Origin: an uncultured Bacilli bacterium
Lineage (GTDB): Bacteria; Bacillota_I; Bacilli_A; RF39; UBA660
NCBI GenBank assembly: GCA_934096175.1
Contig: CAKOLG010000022.1
Coordinates: 1 to 21,962 of the forward strand
Direction: 5' to 3'
Length of the DNA stretch: 21,962 nucleotides
This document shows, piece by piece, positions 13,886 through 21,962 of the stretch. Below the pieces are notes generated by a model. The model had not been told where the DNA came from and searched no databases. It saw only the letters and a program-made list of their open reading frames with translations. Numbering within the stretch: position 1 is the stretch's first letter; each line of letters opens with the position of its first letter. Made by a program: the position numbers and the translations under genes.

Positions 13886-14815
13886 TTATTTAGGACCTTT
13901 AGAAACTTTGTTATTAAGGAAGACAATATTTTCCTCTTTTACAGAAAATATTTTTTTAGATATTTCTTCTTTATTTATTGGATTATTTTTTAATATATTT
14001 GGTATAAAGTCGTTAATAATTATTACTTTTTTATTGCTTTTAGTATCATTTATTTTATTATTATCTATAAAATCGCTTAAGTATTTATTGTATGTATTTA
14101 CTTTTTTGCGGTTAATAATTTGTCTGATATTATCAGTAAGCCATGATTTTGTCCACACTTTGGGAGATTTTGGTTTTTTAAATTTGAAATAAAATGTATT
14201 TTCTTGGATAGTATAATCATTGGGACTATATTTTAATTTTTTAAAAGATTCTAAGAAAGCGTTTAACATGTCTTGATTAGGAAAAGTAAGTTTAATATCC
14301 ATAGAAAGTTCTTTTGGTTTACTAAACATTCCTAGTTTAAAGGCCGCGAGCCACCAATGTTTGGCATTTACTTTCGCTATAATATCATTGCTTTTTGATA
14401 ATACTAAGTCCATTTGAAGCATTTCTTTATCACTAACTGGAAAATAAAGTGTCTTATTATTAACCTTTTTTTCGTTTGTATAGTACAAACCTATTTCAGC
14501 ACCGGTTAAAATTGTGTATTGACCTTTCCAAAAACAAATTAACCAATTTTTGTTGTCATAATAAAATTTTATTTGTTCAGTATCAATAATCATTTGAAAT
14601 AAGGGGGCTAAGACATCATATAAGTGGGTGTAGCCAAAATTTTTTTGCCAAGCATTTTGAGTAGAATAAAATATATCTTTTTCTGAATTATAAACAAATC
14701 CGGCCGCGTTAAAACCATCATAAGAAATTTTTCCATATTTTTTGACAATATAATATAAAATTAATTTTATAAAAATATAGATAGAAGGCATAATAAGCAA
14801 AAACCATATTATCAT
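13886..14815 (-). CDS. DUF4474 domain-containing membrane-anchored protein
   Basis: A 309 aa protein. One N-terminal membrane helix (about 3-25) is followed by the DUF4474 pattern: GFNAAGFVYNSEKDIFYS, AWQKNFGYTHLYD, IKFYYDNKNWLICFWKGQY and TGAEIGLYY. The C-terminal 90 residues are Lys/Asn-rich and probably unstructured. The family has no known activity. It leads the minus-strand unit with the metallophosphoesterase. A GGTAGTGAT ribosome site precedes the ATG, and a possible -10 (TATAAT on the minus strand, 14888-14883) lies in the 89-nt gap to the TetR gene. Confidence 0.8.
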   Translation of the reverse strand: MIIWFLLIMPSIYIFIKLILYYIVKKYGKISYDGFNAAGFVYNSEKDIFYSTQNAWQKNFGYTHLYDVLAPLFQMIIDTEQIKFYYDNKNWLICFWKGQYTILTGAEIGLYYTNEKKVNNKTLYFPVSDKEMLQMDLVLSKSNDIIAKVNAKHWWLAAFKLGMFSKPKELSMDIKLTFPNQDMLNAFLESFKKLKYSPNDYTIQENTFYFKFKKPKSPKVWTKSWLTDNIRQIINRKKVNTYNKYLSDFIDNNKINDTKSNKKVIIINDFIPNILKNNPINKEEISKKIFSVKEENIVFLNNKVSKGPK

Positions 14816-14904
14816 ATTATCACTACCGTTCTAATATATAATATGAAAGGCAATTAAAAGTAATAAAGACAAATAACAGGTCATTATAAGGAATTTTTTA
14901 TTAA

Positions 14905-15501
14905 TTAAAGTAAGTTTTTTATATTTTTAATTACTATATCGGTCATAATATCATAATTCATGTTTGGATGTTGATGATAAATAATCTCATGGCATAAATT
15001 GTCAATCATTCCAATCATAATATGTACTTTTTCATATAGGTTGTCATCTTTAAAGTTATTTTGAATTAGAAGATTTTTGATAGAGTCCGTCATATCTAAT
15101 TCTCTTTTGTAGTAATACTCTGCAACTCTTTTATCAGAGTGAACCATTGCCATAATTTCTTCATGAGCAATTTTTGAAACTTTATGATTTTTTATATAAT
15201 GTTTAATCATGTCTCTCATAATATGTTCAAAATCGTTTATATTAAATTTATTGTTTTTAATTTTTAACATAGGGAAGAATATGTCATCGCCGTATTTTTC
15301 TAATGCTACCATAAAAATATCATATTTATCTTTAAAATATTGATATATAATGCCAGTTGAAACACCAGCTTTTTTGGCAATTTGAGATGTGTTTGTATTA
15401 TAGTAACCATTTTGACAAATAAGTTCGAAGCCTGCTTCGATAATTTTTTCTTTCTTTTTAATAGCTCTTTGTTGTTTAGGTTCACGGATTATTGAATCCA
15501 T
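14905..15501 (-). CDS. TetR/AcrR-family transcriptional regulator
   Basis: A 198 aa protein when started at the ATG at 15501, which has AAGGAG 9-10 nt upstream on the minus strand; a longer reading from TTG at 15522 would start inside that region and is less likely. Residues about 14-62 are the TetR DNA-binding domain (KKEKIIEAGFELICQNGYYN, then TSQIAKKAGVSTGIIYQYFK). The C-terminal part is a helical ligand-binding and dimerisation domain. It is divergent from a MacB/FtsX-type ABC transporter with 141 nt between start codons, the usual arrangement for a local repressor of an export system. Palindromes in that gap are candidate operators. Ligand unknown. Confidence 0.9.
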   Translation of the reverse strand: MDSIIREPKQQRAIKKKEKIIEAGFELICQNGYYNTNTSQIAKKAGVSTGIIYQYFKDKYDIFMVALEKYGDDIFFPMLKIKNNKFNINDFEHIMRDMIKHYIKNHKVSKIAHEEIMAMVHSDKRVAEYYYKRELDMTDSIKNLLIQNNFKDDNLYEKVHIMIGMIDNLCHEIIYHQHPNMNYDIMTDIVIKNIKNLL

Positions 15502-15524
15502 AGTTATCAGCTCCTTGTTCAATC

Positions 15525-15553
15525 ATTATAACACTAATTTTAAAATATGTGAA
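15525..15553 (-). promoter_or_regulatory. promoter of the TetR gene
   Basis: On the minus strand TTCACA (15553-15548), 17 nt, TATAAT (15530-15525) with TGT before it, making it both near-consensus and extended -10. Confidence 0.75.
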
Positions 15554-15563
15554 TGATTGTTCA
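15550..15563. promoter_or_regulatory. candidate TetR operator
   Basis: TGAATGATTGTTCA, a partial palindrome (TGAA, 6 nt, TTCA) that covers the -35 of the TetR promoter and lies 8 nt upstream of the -35 of the ABC promoter. AATGATTG within it (15552-15559) recurs inverted as CAATCATT at 15520-15527, over the TetR -10. Binding would repress TetR and could affect the ABC operon. Confidence 0.4.
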
Positions 15564-15571
15564 TGTTTTGA

Positions 15572-15600
15572 TTGACTATTATTTGATTCTAGAATATAAT
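15572..15600 (+). promoter_or_regulatory. promoter of the ABC transporter operon
   Basis: TTGACT (15572-15577), 17 nt, TATAAT (15595-15600): 5/6 and 6/6 matches at ideal spacing, the best plus-strand promoter in the window. Its strength suggests it needs repression. Confidence 0.8.
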
Positions 15601-15602
15601 TT

Positions 15603-15624
15603 AATATGAAATATTTTTCATATT
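15603..15624. promoter_or_regulatory. 22-bp perfect palindrome at the ABC transcription start
   Basis: AATATGAAA (15603-15611), TATT, TTTCATATT (15616-15624). The expected start of transcription (about 15607) falls inside the left arm. It could be an operator blocking the promoter or a leader hairpin; its half-sites do not match the TGAATGATTGTTCA site. Confidence 0.5.
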
Positions 15625-15642
15625 TAGAAAAGAGGGACAGAA

Positions 15643-16347
15643 ATGAAAGAAAATTTTATAGAACTTAAAAATGTAAAAAAGACTTACATTGTTGGAGAAC
15701 AAAAATTTAATGCTTTAGATGGTGTTGATTTAAGTATTAGTCAGGGAGAGTTTGTAGTAATCTTGGGACCATCTGGTGCTGGTAAATCAACGTTATTGAA
15801 TATTTTAGGAGGAATGGATAAGGTTACATTAGGTAGTGTTAAGATTGGTGAAAATGATATTGCTAAATACAGTGATAAAGAATTAACTAGATATAGAGCT
15901 AATGAAGTTGGATTTATATTTCAATTTTATAATATTATGCCTACTTTAACAGTAGATGAAAATGTTAATTTAATTAAGGATGTAACTAATACAAGTAGAG
16001 ATTCAAAGGAAATTTTAAAAAGTGTTGGGTTATTAAAGCACGCTGATAAATTTCCACAGGAATTATCTGGTGGAGAACAACAAAGAGTGTCTATTGCTCG
16101 AGCTATTATGAAAAACCCAAAGGTATTACTTTGTGATGAACCAACTGGAGCGTTAGATTCAAAAACTGGTGTAGAAGTATTAAAGCTTTTAAGAGAGCAA
16201 GCTGATAATGATACAACAGTTATTATTGTTACACATAATTCACTTATTGCTGATATAGCAGATAGAGTTATTAAGATTAAAAATGGTAAAGTTGAAAGTA
16301 ATGAAATAAACAAACATCCAAAAAATATTGATGAGGTTAATTGGTAG
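15643..16347 (+). CDS. ABC transporter ATP-binding protein, MacB/LolD type
   Basis: A 234 aa nucleotide-binding subunit. Walker A GPSGAGKST (42-50), Q-loop Q94 (FIFQFYNI), ABC signature LSGGEQQR (141-148), Walker B VLLCDEP (161-167) followed by TGALDSKTG, and switch H198 (VTHNS). The opening FIELKNVKKTY...ALDGVDLSI and the FIFQFYNIMPTLTVDENV stretch are typical of the subfamily that works with FtsX/MacB-type permeases (lipoprotein, peptide or antibiotic export), not with solute importers. GAGGGA lies upstream of the ATG. The permease gene follows directly, and a divergent TetR gene probably controls both. Confidence 0.95.
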   Translation: MKENFIELKNVKKTYIVGEQKFNALDGVDLSISQGEFVVILGPSGAGKSTLLNILGGMDKVTLGSVKIGENDIAKYSDKELTRYRANEVGFIFQFYNIMPTLTVDENVNLIKDVTNTSRDSKEILKSVGLLKHADKFPQELSGGEQQRVSIARAIMKNPKVLLCDEPTGALDSKTGVEVLKLLREQADNDTTVIIVTHNSLIADIADRVIKIKNGKVESNEINKHPKNIDEVNW

Positions 16348-16348
16348 T

Positions 16349-18718
16349 ATGTTACATAAAAAGATGTTTAGAGATATAAAGAAAAATTTATCTCAATTTA
16401 TAACAATATTTTTAATGGTTATGATAGGAGTAATGGCTTATTCAGGAATAGAGGCATATATGGATGGTATGACTGAAACAGCCGATAAGTTTTATTCTGA
16501 AAATAATTTACAAGATTTAAATGTAATTGGTACTAATTTTACTGATGAAGATTTAAAAACAATTAAAAGTATAGATAATGTTAAGGATGCAGAAAGAAAA
16601 TTATCAGTAACTGGAACTACAGATAATGATAAAACTTTATTGATTAATTTTATTGAATCAAATAATATATCTAAATTTTACATTTTAGATGGTGAAGATT
16701 TTGATGCTAATAAAAGTGGTGTATGGTTAGATAACTTTTATGCTATAGAAAATAATATAAAAGTTGGCGATGTTATATTAGTTAAATATGAAACTATGGA
16801 GTTAAAAGAAAAAGTATTAGGTTTAATTAATGTACCAGATCATTTATATGATGTTAGTGATGAAAGTCAGTTATATCCTGATAGAAAAGAGTTTGGTTTT
16901 GCATATCTTTCTATAAATGAAATTACTGAAAATTATATTAAAACAAAAGTAATGGAAAAAATGAATATTGAAGACGAAGAGGTTTTTGATAAAAATATTA
17001 AGAATTTTAATTATAAAGATTATTTAGTTTATAATTATGTTATGGTTGATGTAGATGATAAAGGTAAAAGGGATAAAGTAAAAGATGATATTGAAGATAA
17101 AGTAAAAAATGCAATGGCTATTATTAACATTGAAGAAACTTCTTCTTATGTAACTTATCAAGGTGAAATTGATGAAGGTAAGACTTATGTTGGAGTGTTT
17201 TCTGGGTTATTCTTATTTATAGCAATGTTATCAGTTATTACTACAATGACAAGAGTTGTTAAGAAACAAAGAGTTCAAATAGGAACATTAAAAGCACTAG
17301 GATTTAATAATACAAAAATTTTGTTACATTATATTGGTTATGGTTTTTGGATTGCTTTATTTGGCTCTATAGCCGGGTTATTGTTAGGTTATTTCTTTAT
17401 TGGTGGAGTATTTATGTCACTTCAAATGTCTTTCTTTGAAATACCAAACGGACATCCGGTTATGAATATTAATAGTTATATTGTTGCTATTTTAGTAGTA
17501 CTTGTAGTTAGTTTGATAACTTATTTTACAGGTAGAAGTATTTTAAAAGAAAATCCTGCTGAGACCTTGAAAAGTAAAATGCCAAGTGTTAAAGGAAGCG
17601 CATTAAATATTACAAAAAATTCAATTTTCAAGAAAATGAGTTTTTCAAGTAAATGGAATTTAAGAGATATAATAAGAAATAAAATGAGAACATTTATGGG
17701 AATTGCTGGAGTTGTCGGTTGTTGTTTGTTAATTGTTTGTGCTCTAGGAATGCTTGATAGTATGAATCATTTTATTGATTTACAATTTACACAAATATAT
17801 AATTTTGATTATAAATTAAATTTAAAAGAAGATATAAGTGATGATGCTTTAAATGTTCTTAAAGATAAATATGGTGATAAAACATCTAAAACTTATGGAA
17901 TAGAAATTAAAAATGGTGATAAAAGAGAAACAAATAATATTTTTGTAACTGATGCAGATAATTATGTTAGATTTGTTGATCGAAAAGGCAAATTTATTGA
18001 TGTTGATTCTGATGAAGGAGTTTATGTAACTTTTAAATTAGCGGAAACTAAAGGATATAAATTAGGTGATGAAATAACTTGGCATATTTATGGTGATGAT
18101 AAGTATTATACAAGTAAAATTGTGGGTTTTAATAAAGATCCACAAAATCAAAATGTTACAATGACTAAAAAATATTTAGAAAGTTTAGGCATAACATATA
18201 AACCTGATGCTTTATATACAAATAATGATTTAGCAAATGTTAAAGAAATAGAAAATGTTGAAACAATACAAGGAATTGAATCTTTAAAAGATGGAATGAC
18301 TAGTATGCTTTCAATGATGAAAACGATGTTAGTTTTAATAATTGGAATTGCTATATTATTAGGTGCTATTATTATTTATAATTTAGGTATTTTATCTTAT
18401 ACAGAAAAGCAATATCAATTTGCAACATTAAAGGTATTAGGTTTTAAAGATAAACAAATTAAAAATATTTTTGTTAAACAAAATAATTGGATTGCAATTA
18501 TTTCTATTATCATTGGTGTTCCTTTGGGTTATTATTTAACAGATTGGTTATTTCAAACAGCTATCGAAGAACATTATGACTTTAATGCTTTTATAACTTT
18601 AAGAACTTATATAATATCAATAGTTGGAACTTATGTAATATCTTACTTAGTATCAAAATTTTTGGCTAGAAAAATTAAAAATATTGATATGGTAACTAGT
18701 TTAAAGGGTAATGAATAA
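16349..18718 (+). CDS. ABC transporter permease with two FtsX-like domains
   Basis: A 789 aa protein. I prefer ATG at 16349, one base after the ATPase stop, with GAGG about 12 nt upstream; an in-frame ATG at 16331 would overlap the ATPase gene and has no ribosome site. One membrane helix (about 15-35) is followed by a large outer domain (about 40-275), three helices (near 280, 335 and 380) of the first FtsX domain (RVVKKQRVQIGTLKALGFNN), a helix near 455, a second outer domain (475-650), and three helices of the second FtsX domain (EKQYQFATLKVLGFKDKQI; near 660, 715 and 740). Eight helices and duplicated FtsX domains match large Gram-positive permeases (BceB/YtrF-like in plan) used to expel or sense antimicrobial compounds or to move lipoproteins. 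Substrate unknown. Confidence 0.9.
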   Translation: MLHKKMFRDIKKNLSQFITIFLMVMIGVMAYSGIEAYMDGMTETADKFYSENNLQDLNVIGTNFTDEDLKTIKSIDNVKDAERKLSVTGTTDNDKTLLINFIESNNISKFYILDGEDFDANKSGVWLDNFYAIENNIKVGDVILVKYETMELKEKVLGLINVPDHLYDVSDESQLYPDRKEFGFAYLSINEITENYIKTKVMEKMNIEDEEVFDKNIKNFNYKDYLVYNYVMVDVDDKGKRDKVKDDIEDKVKNAMAIINIEETSSYVTYQGEIDEGKTYVGVFSGLFLFIAMLSVITTMTRVVKKQRVQIGTLKALGFNNTKILLHYIGYGFWIALFGSIAGLLLGYFFIGGVFMSLQMSFFEIPNGHPVMNINSYIVAILVVLVVSLITYFTGRSILKENPAETLKSKMPSVKGSALNITKNSIFKKMSFSSKWNLRDIIRNKMRTFMGIAGVVGCCLLIVCALGMLDSMNHFIDLQFTQIYNFDYKLNLKEDISDDALNVLKDKYGDKTSKTYGIEIKNGDKRETNNIFVTDADNYVRFVDRKGKFIDVDSDEGVYVTFKLAETKGYKLGDEITWHIYGDDKYYTSKIVGFNKDPQNQNVTMTKKYLESLGITYKPDALYTNNDLANVKEIENVETIQGIESLKDGMTSMLSMMKTMLVLIIGIAILLGAIIIYNLGILSYTEKQYQFATLKVLGFKDKQIKNIFVKQNNWIAIISIIIGVPLGYYLTDWLFQTAIEEHYDFNAFITLRTYIISIVGTYVISYLVSKFLARKIKNIDMVTSLKGNE

Positions 18719-18728
18719 TTGTTAGAAG

Positions 18729-18762
18729 AAGACAAAAACTATGAATAGTTTTGTCTTTTTTG
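18729..18762 (+). terminator. terminator of the ABC operon
   Basis: GACAAAAACTA pairs with TAGTTTTGTC across loop TGAA, with one bulged A, followed by a T-run. Confidence 0.85.
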
Positions 18763-18790
18763 TCTTTATTGAGTAAAATTTTAGATTTGA

Positions 18791-19233
18791 TATAATTTCT
18801 TTATTCTTGGGATTTATTATTTATATATAATAGTGATAATTGCTATTTCGGCAATGGTTTTGCCTGGTATTTCATGGTCAACATTACTTTTAATCTTTGG
18901 TCTTTATATGCCAATTATGAATGCAATTAAAAGTTTTCTTCATTTTGATTTTAGTTATTTTCCTGTTTTAGTAATATTTGGTTTAGGTATTTTAACAGGA
19001 ATAATTTTAGTAATTAAGTTGATTAAAATAAGTATAGAAGTCAAACAGTTTATTTAATTATAGGTCTTATGATTGGTTCTTTATATGCGATAGTTATGGG
19101 ACTAACTACTTTAGAAAATGTACAAAGTTCACTTGATTTATCAAATTTTAATATTATATGTTTTATAATTGGTGGTATTATAATTGTAGGTTTGGAAAAA
19201 TTAAAAAAGATATTAGAGATGAATATTAAGTAA
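18791..19233 (+). pseudogene. DUF368 family (undecaprenyl-phosphate translocase) remnant: truncated and frameshifted
   Basis: Frame 1 (open from 18791, first GTG 18833) reads ISAMVLPGISWSTLLLIFGLYMPIMNAIKSF..., the hallmark second-half motif of DUF368 membrane proteins (normally ISAM-LPGISGS), and stops at 19057. A shift near 19040-19047, consistent with loss of one base in GTCAAACAG, continues the homology: VYLIIGLMIGSLYAIVMGL... to a stop at 19231-19233. The first half of the protein, with its own PGVSGGT motif, is missing altogether, so the remnant is roughly half the family's usual length (about 270-300 aa). Also, the Gly after GIS is Trp. DUF368 proteins (PopT) return the lipid carrier undecaprenyl phosphate across the membrane (established knowledge). 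The next gene, a PAP2 phosphatase, acts on the same lipid in many relatives. A sequencing error could explain the frameshift but not the missing half. Confidence 0.75.
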
Positions 19234-19253
19234 AATTATTAGGAAGTGGTACA

Positions 19254-19892
19254 ATGGTAGATAAACTGAAGAAAGTTATAGTTAATAATTATAAATTAAT
19301 AATTTGTTTTATCTGTTTAATATTATTTATTGCTATAGCGGAAGATGTTTTTAACCATGAAATGATGAAAGGTGATATAGTTGGTTATAATTTTGTAGCA
19401 AAATATTTAATTCATGATGCTTTGACTCCAGTTGTTAAGCTGATAACTTGGTTTGGTAGTGCGACTTGTATAGTGCCTTTAACAGTAATATTATTTATAT
19501 TAATAAAAAATAGAAAAACGGGTTTGGTAATTGGTATAAATTTAGTTATTGTTACTTTGTTAAATCAATTGTTAAAATTTATTTTACAGAGGCCACGTCC
19601 TACAGATTTTAGAATAATAGATGAATCCGGGTATAGTTTTCCGTCAGGACATTCAATGGTAAGTATGGCATTTTATGGTTTTTTAATCTATTTAATTTAT
19701 AAGAATGTTAAAAATAAATATTTAAAAGTAGTTTTGATTAGTTTATTATCATTGTTGATAGTAATGATTGGTATTAGTAGAATATATTTAGGTGTTCATT
19801 ATACTAGTGATGTTTTAGCAGGTTTTTTATTATCTATTTCATATATAATATTGTATATAAAATTTGTAAATAAATTTGTATTAGATTCATAA
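19254..19892 (+). CDS. PAP2 family phosphatase, undecaprenyl-pyrophosphate phosphatase-like
   Basis: A 212 aa membrane protein with about six helices. The three phosphatase motifs are complete: K108...R113-P (KFILQRPRP), P130-S-G-H133 (FPSGHSMVSMAF) and S175-R176...H182...D186 (SRIYLGVHYTSDVLAG). H182 would be the phosphohistidine nucleophile and H133 the general acid. The length and layout resemble BcrC/PgpB-type enzymes that dephosphorylate undecaprenyl pyrophosphate or phosphatidylglycerol phosphate on the outer face of the membrane. It starts 20 nt after the DUF368 remnant, with AGGAAGTGG before the ATG, so the two once formed an operon. The exact lipid substrate cannot be told from sequence. 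Confidence 0.9.
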   Translation: MVDKLKKVIVNNYKLIICFICLILFIAIAEDVFNHEMMKGDIVGYNFVAKYLIHDALTPVVKLITWFGSATCIVPLTVILFILIKNRKTGLVIGINLVIVTLLNQLLKFILQRPRPTDFRIIDESGYSFPSGHSMVSMAFYGFLIYLIYKNVKNKYLKVVLISLLSLLIVMIGISRIYLGVHYTSDVLAGFLLSISYIILYIKFVNKFVLDS

Positions 19893-19908
19893 ACTTTGGT
19901 GAACTTGT

Positions 19909-19943
19909 AAAAAAAATTATATTTTTTCAATATAATTTTTTTT
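19909..19943. terminator. terminator after the PAP2 gene
   Basis: A perfect 15-bp A/T stem (19909-19923 with 19929-19943) around loop TTTTC, with a run of eight T at the 3' foot and eight A at the 5' foot. Confidence 0.75.
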
Positions 19944-20045
19944 AGATATGGAAAATTAAAAAAATGTATTGTATCATATTATGTGATTTAAATGTTTGTA
20001 TTTAGTTATATGAAAAGCGTTAAAATTAATGTGTTGAGGTGAAAA

Positions 20046-21860
20046 ATGGCAGAGATAAATATAGATTTTAAAGAAATATTACCTTTTGTGATTGAAGCTT
20101 TTACAGAAGTTTATGGTAAAGAATATAAAGATATTATTTTTAAGAAAATAACTAATGCTATTATAATACCTACTTACTCTCCTGATAGTATAAAACAGTA
20201 TATACTATATATTAAAAGTTGTAAAAGAAGAGAATATGCTGTAAAGTTTTTAAGTCAGATTGGAATTGATGTAAACGAGTATACGAAAGATAATTATACA
20301 CAACCACTTGATGATAAAGTAGAAAAAATATTAGAGTATTTTATCGGTTCTTCTTTTGAAGGATTTGGTGATAATAGAGACTATTGGGCACCTCTTCACG
20401 CATTTAAAATGGATAATAAAACACGTGCAAGTTTACTTTTAATAAATAAAATAAAAATAATTAATTTTCTTTTATCTAAACAACATGAATTAATAGATGA
20501 AAATAATTTTGCTTTGTTTGCTAAAACAAAAGAATATTGTGAAATATTAAAAAAAATTGATAGTTTTAATAAAATTTATGAACAGTTATTTTTAGAATAT
20601 AAAAAGTGGGAAGAAAAATTGAAACCTTATGAAGAATATGTTGAAAGAGAAATAAAAAGGCAAGCAGAGATTTTAAAAAGAAAAAAAATATCATTTTTTG
20701 AAGATATCGTTTTAAGGCTACCGAGTGCTGTAAGAGATGCTATTTCTAATAAGTCAATAGAGGAGCAAAGTAATATTGTTTTAGGTTATGATGATACTTG
20801 TTCAAGTAGTCTTATTGAGGCATTTAGTTTAGAAAAAATAGAAGAACTTAAAAATAAAGATGTTAGTTTTTCACAAAAGCGAGTGATTATTTTTCTGCAA
20901 ATGACTTATTTGAATGGTATAAATCATGATGTCTTTTCTGGTAAGTCAATAAATTGTTCTTCACAAGATGAGATAAATCAATATTTGCTTTTCTTGAAAC
21001 AAGATAGTGTTAAAAAATATATACCTTCAATTGATTTAATTAGTTATGTTAATTCAACTAAAAATAAAATGTATGAGGAAGCAATTAGAGAATATTATGA
21101 AACTACTAAAGAATTTATAAATGCTAAGGAATATTTTGGAGATAAAGAAAGTTTAGAATATGCTTATAGCTTAATTAGAGAAAAGATTGATTGTATTTGT
21201 TTTGGAAATGTTTATAATGCTAATCAAGATTTTGTGTCACTAATGTTTTATACGATAAGAGAAAATGATGGCGGAGCTTTATTTTATTTTATAATGCATG
21301 AATGTGGGCATATTATTGATAATACTAAGGCAGGGTGTGGCTTTGAACCTAAGGATAATACTGATAAAAATCCGTATAATGAAACTTTACGTAAATATGA
21401 AAGATTTAATGAAACTTTAAATGATATTTTTACAAATGAAGCTATTAAATTGTTACATAATCGAGGAATATATTTAGTTGAGCCAAAGGAATTTACTTTG
21501 CTTAATTTAAGTAATATAAATACTTTTTTAGTTATTAAAAATTTATTAAAACCGTTGGTAGTAAAATATAGAAAACAGGTTATTAAGGCTAAAATAAATG
21601 GTGATGCAAATGAACTTATACAATATATTGGTAAAGATAATTTTGAAAAATTAGTTGATATAGTAAATAAAGTTGATTATCTTGCATCATGTTTAGTTGC
21701 TACTAAGCAAGTTAAAATTCCAAATGATGAAATGTTTAGAGAATATTTTGAACAAGTTCAAAGAGTATATGATGATATAGATAGTAGTCTTGCTGCAAAA
21801 GGTGATTTATCTGTTGAAGATAAAAAAGAAGGACTTGTAAAAAAATTTAAAAAAAATTAG
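20046..21860 (+). CDS. uncharacterised protein with HExxH zinc-metallopeptidase motif
   Basis: A 604 aa soluble protein with GAGGTGAAAA before its ATG. No signal peptide or membrane helix. The key feature is H418-E-C-G-H422 (FIMHECGHIID), a zincin active site. A plausible third metal ligand is E456 or E465 in the ERFNETLNDIFTNEA helix 34-43 residues later, giving a gluzincin-like layout. Residues about 170-215 look like a charged coiled coil (EILKKIDSFNKIYEQLF, then EEYVEREIKRQAEILKRKK). The N-terminal half has no domain I recognise. The C-terminus ends in a Lys-rich tail. It is probably a cytoplasmic peptidase, but the substrate is unknown. I found no convincing promoter in the 100 nt ahead of it. 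Only 37 nt separate it from the following NUDIX gene, so the two may share a transcript. Confidence 0.75.
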   Translation: MAEINIDFKEILPFVIEAFTEVYGKEYKDIIFKKITNAIIIPTYSPDSIKQYILYIKSCKRREYAVKFLSQIGIDVNEYTKDNYTQPLDDKVEKILEYFIGSSFEGFGDNRDYWAPLHAFKMDNKTRASLLLINKIKIINFLLSKQHELIDENNFALFAKTKEYCEILKKIDSFNKIYEQLFLEYKKWEEKLKPYEEYVEREIKRQAEILKRKKISFFEDIVLRLPSAVRDAISNKSIEEQSNIVLGYDDTCSSSLIEAFSLEKIEELKNKDVSFSQKRVIIFLQMTYLNGINHDVFSGKSINCSSQDEINQYLLFLKQDSVKKYIPSIDLISYVNSTKNKMYEEAIREYYETTKEFINAKEYFGDKESLEYAYSLIREKIDCICFGNVYNANQDFVSLMFYTIRENDGGALFYFIMHECGHIIDNTKAGCGFEPKDNTDKNPYNETLRKYERFNETLNDIFTNEAIKLLHNRGIYLVEPKEFTLLNLSNINTFLVIKNLLKPLVVKYRKQVIKAKINGDANELIQYIGKDNFEKLVDIVNKVDYLASCLVATKQVKIPNDEMFREYFEQVQRVYDDIDSSLAAKGDLSVEDKKEGLVKKFKKN

Positions 21861-21897
21861 TGTTGATTGAAATTTAGAATGTAGGAGAATTTAATAT

Positions 21898-21962
21898 ATG
21901 GAAAAATGGTTAAAATGGGCTATAGAGATACAAAGCATAGCACAAGCTGGATTAACATATAC
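21898..21962 (+). CDS. NUDIX hydrolase, N-terminal fragment (runs off the window)
   Basis: ATG at 21898 with AGGAG about 10 nt upstream. The 21 visible codons read MEKWLKWAIEIQSIAQAGLT and on, which I recognise as the start of the short helical N-terminal domain (Nudix_N, PF12535) found before ADP-ribose pyrophosphatase-like NUDIX domains in Firmicutes. The catalytic Nudix box is not in the window, so activity cannot be judged. Confidence 0.65.
   Translation, partial: MEKWLKWAIEIQSIAQAGLTY

Overview
The window is about 22 kb of very AT-rich DNA. The codon use, strong AGGAGG/AGGTGAT-type ribosome binding sites, sigma-A-like promoters and T-tailed hairpin terminators point to a low-GC Firmicute (Bacillota), probably one of the uncultured, small-genome gut Bacilli (RF39-like). 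TGG encodes Trp and TGA is used as a stop (gene at 5702), so the standard bacterial code applies. I see no rRNA, tRNA, CRISPR array or transposase. No intergenic stretch exceeds 300 bp.

Region A (1-5649): three tandem paralogous genes encode 575-577 aa Cys-rich, membrane-anchored, apparently surface-exposed proteins with a DUF6273/C-type-lectin-like C-terminal part. Each gene is directly preceded by a 21-bp site built as CATAAAG + 7-nt core + CTTTATG. For genes 2 and 3 a second copy of the site, in inverted orientation and with the same core, lies 108-111 bp upstream. The enclosed segments each carry a good promoter pointing away from the downstream gene. This is the architecture expected of invertible phase-variation promoters, seen here in an apparent OFF state. 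The cores differ between loci, which would keep each switch independent. I regard this as the most interesting system in the window.

Region B (5650-9071): a protein with an SH3/KOW-like N-terminus and a degenerate transglutaminase-like fold, a small unknown protein translationally coupled to it, a small HD hydrolase resembling alarmone (ppGpp) hydrolases, and a transglutaminase-like protein with an intact Cys-His-Asp triad.

Region C (9072-12966): a membrane-anchored XRE regulator, an arylsulfate sulfotransferase, a DUF6512 membrane protein on the minus strand, and a four-helix-bundle (ferritin-like, DUF2383-type) protein.

Region D (12977-18762): a minus-strand DUF4474-metallophosphoesterase pair, then a TetR regulator divergent from a MacB/FtsX-type ABC transporter. 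The shared TetR/ABC control region has clear divergent promoters and palindromes suited to operators.

Region E (18763-21962): a decaying remnant of a DUF368 (undecaprenyl-phosphate translocase family) gene beside an intact PAP2 phosphatase, a large protein with an HExxH zinc-peptidase motif, and the first codons of a NUDIX hydrolase running off the end.
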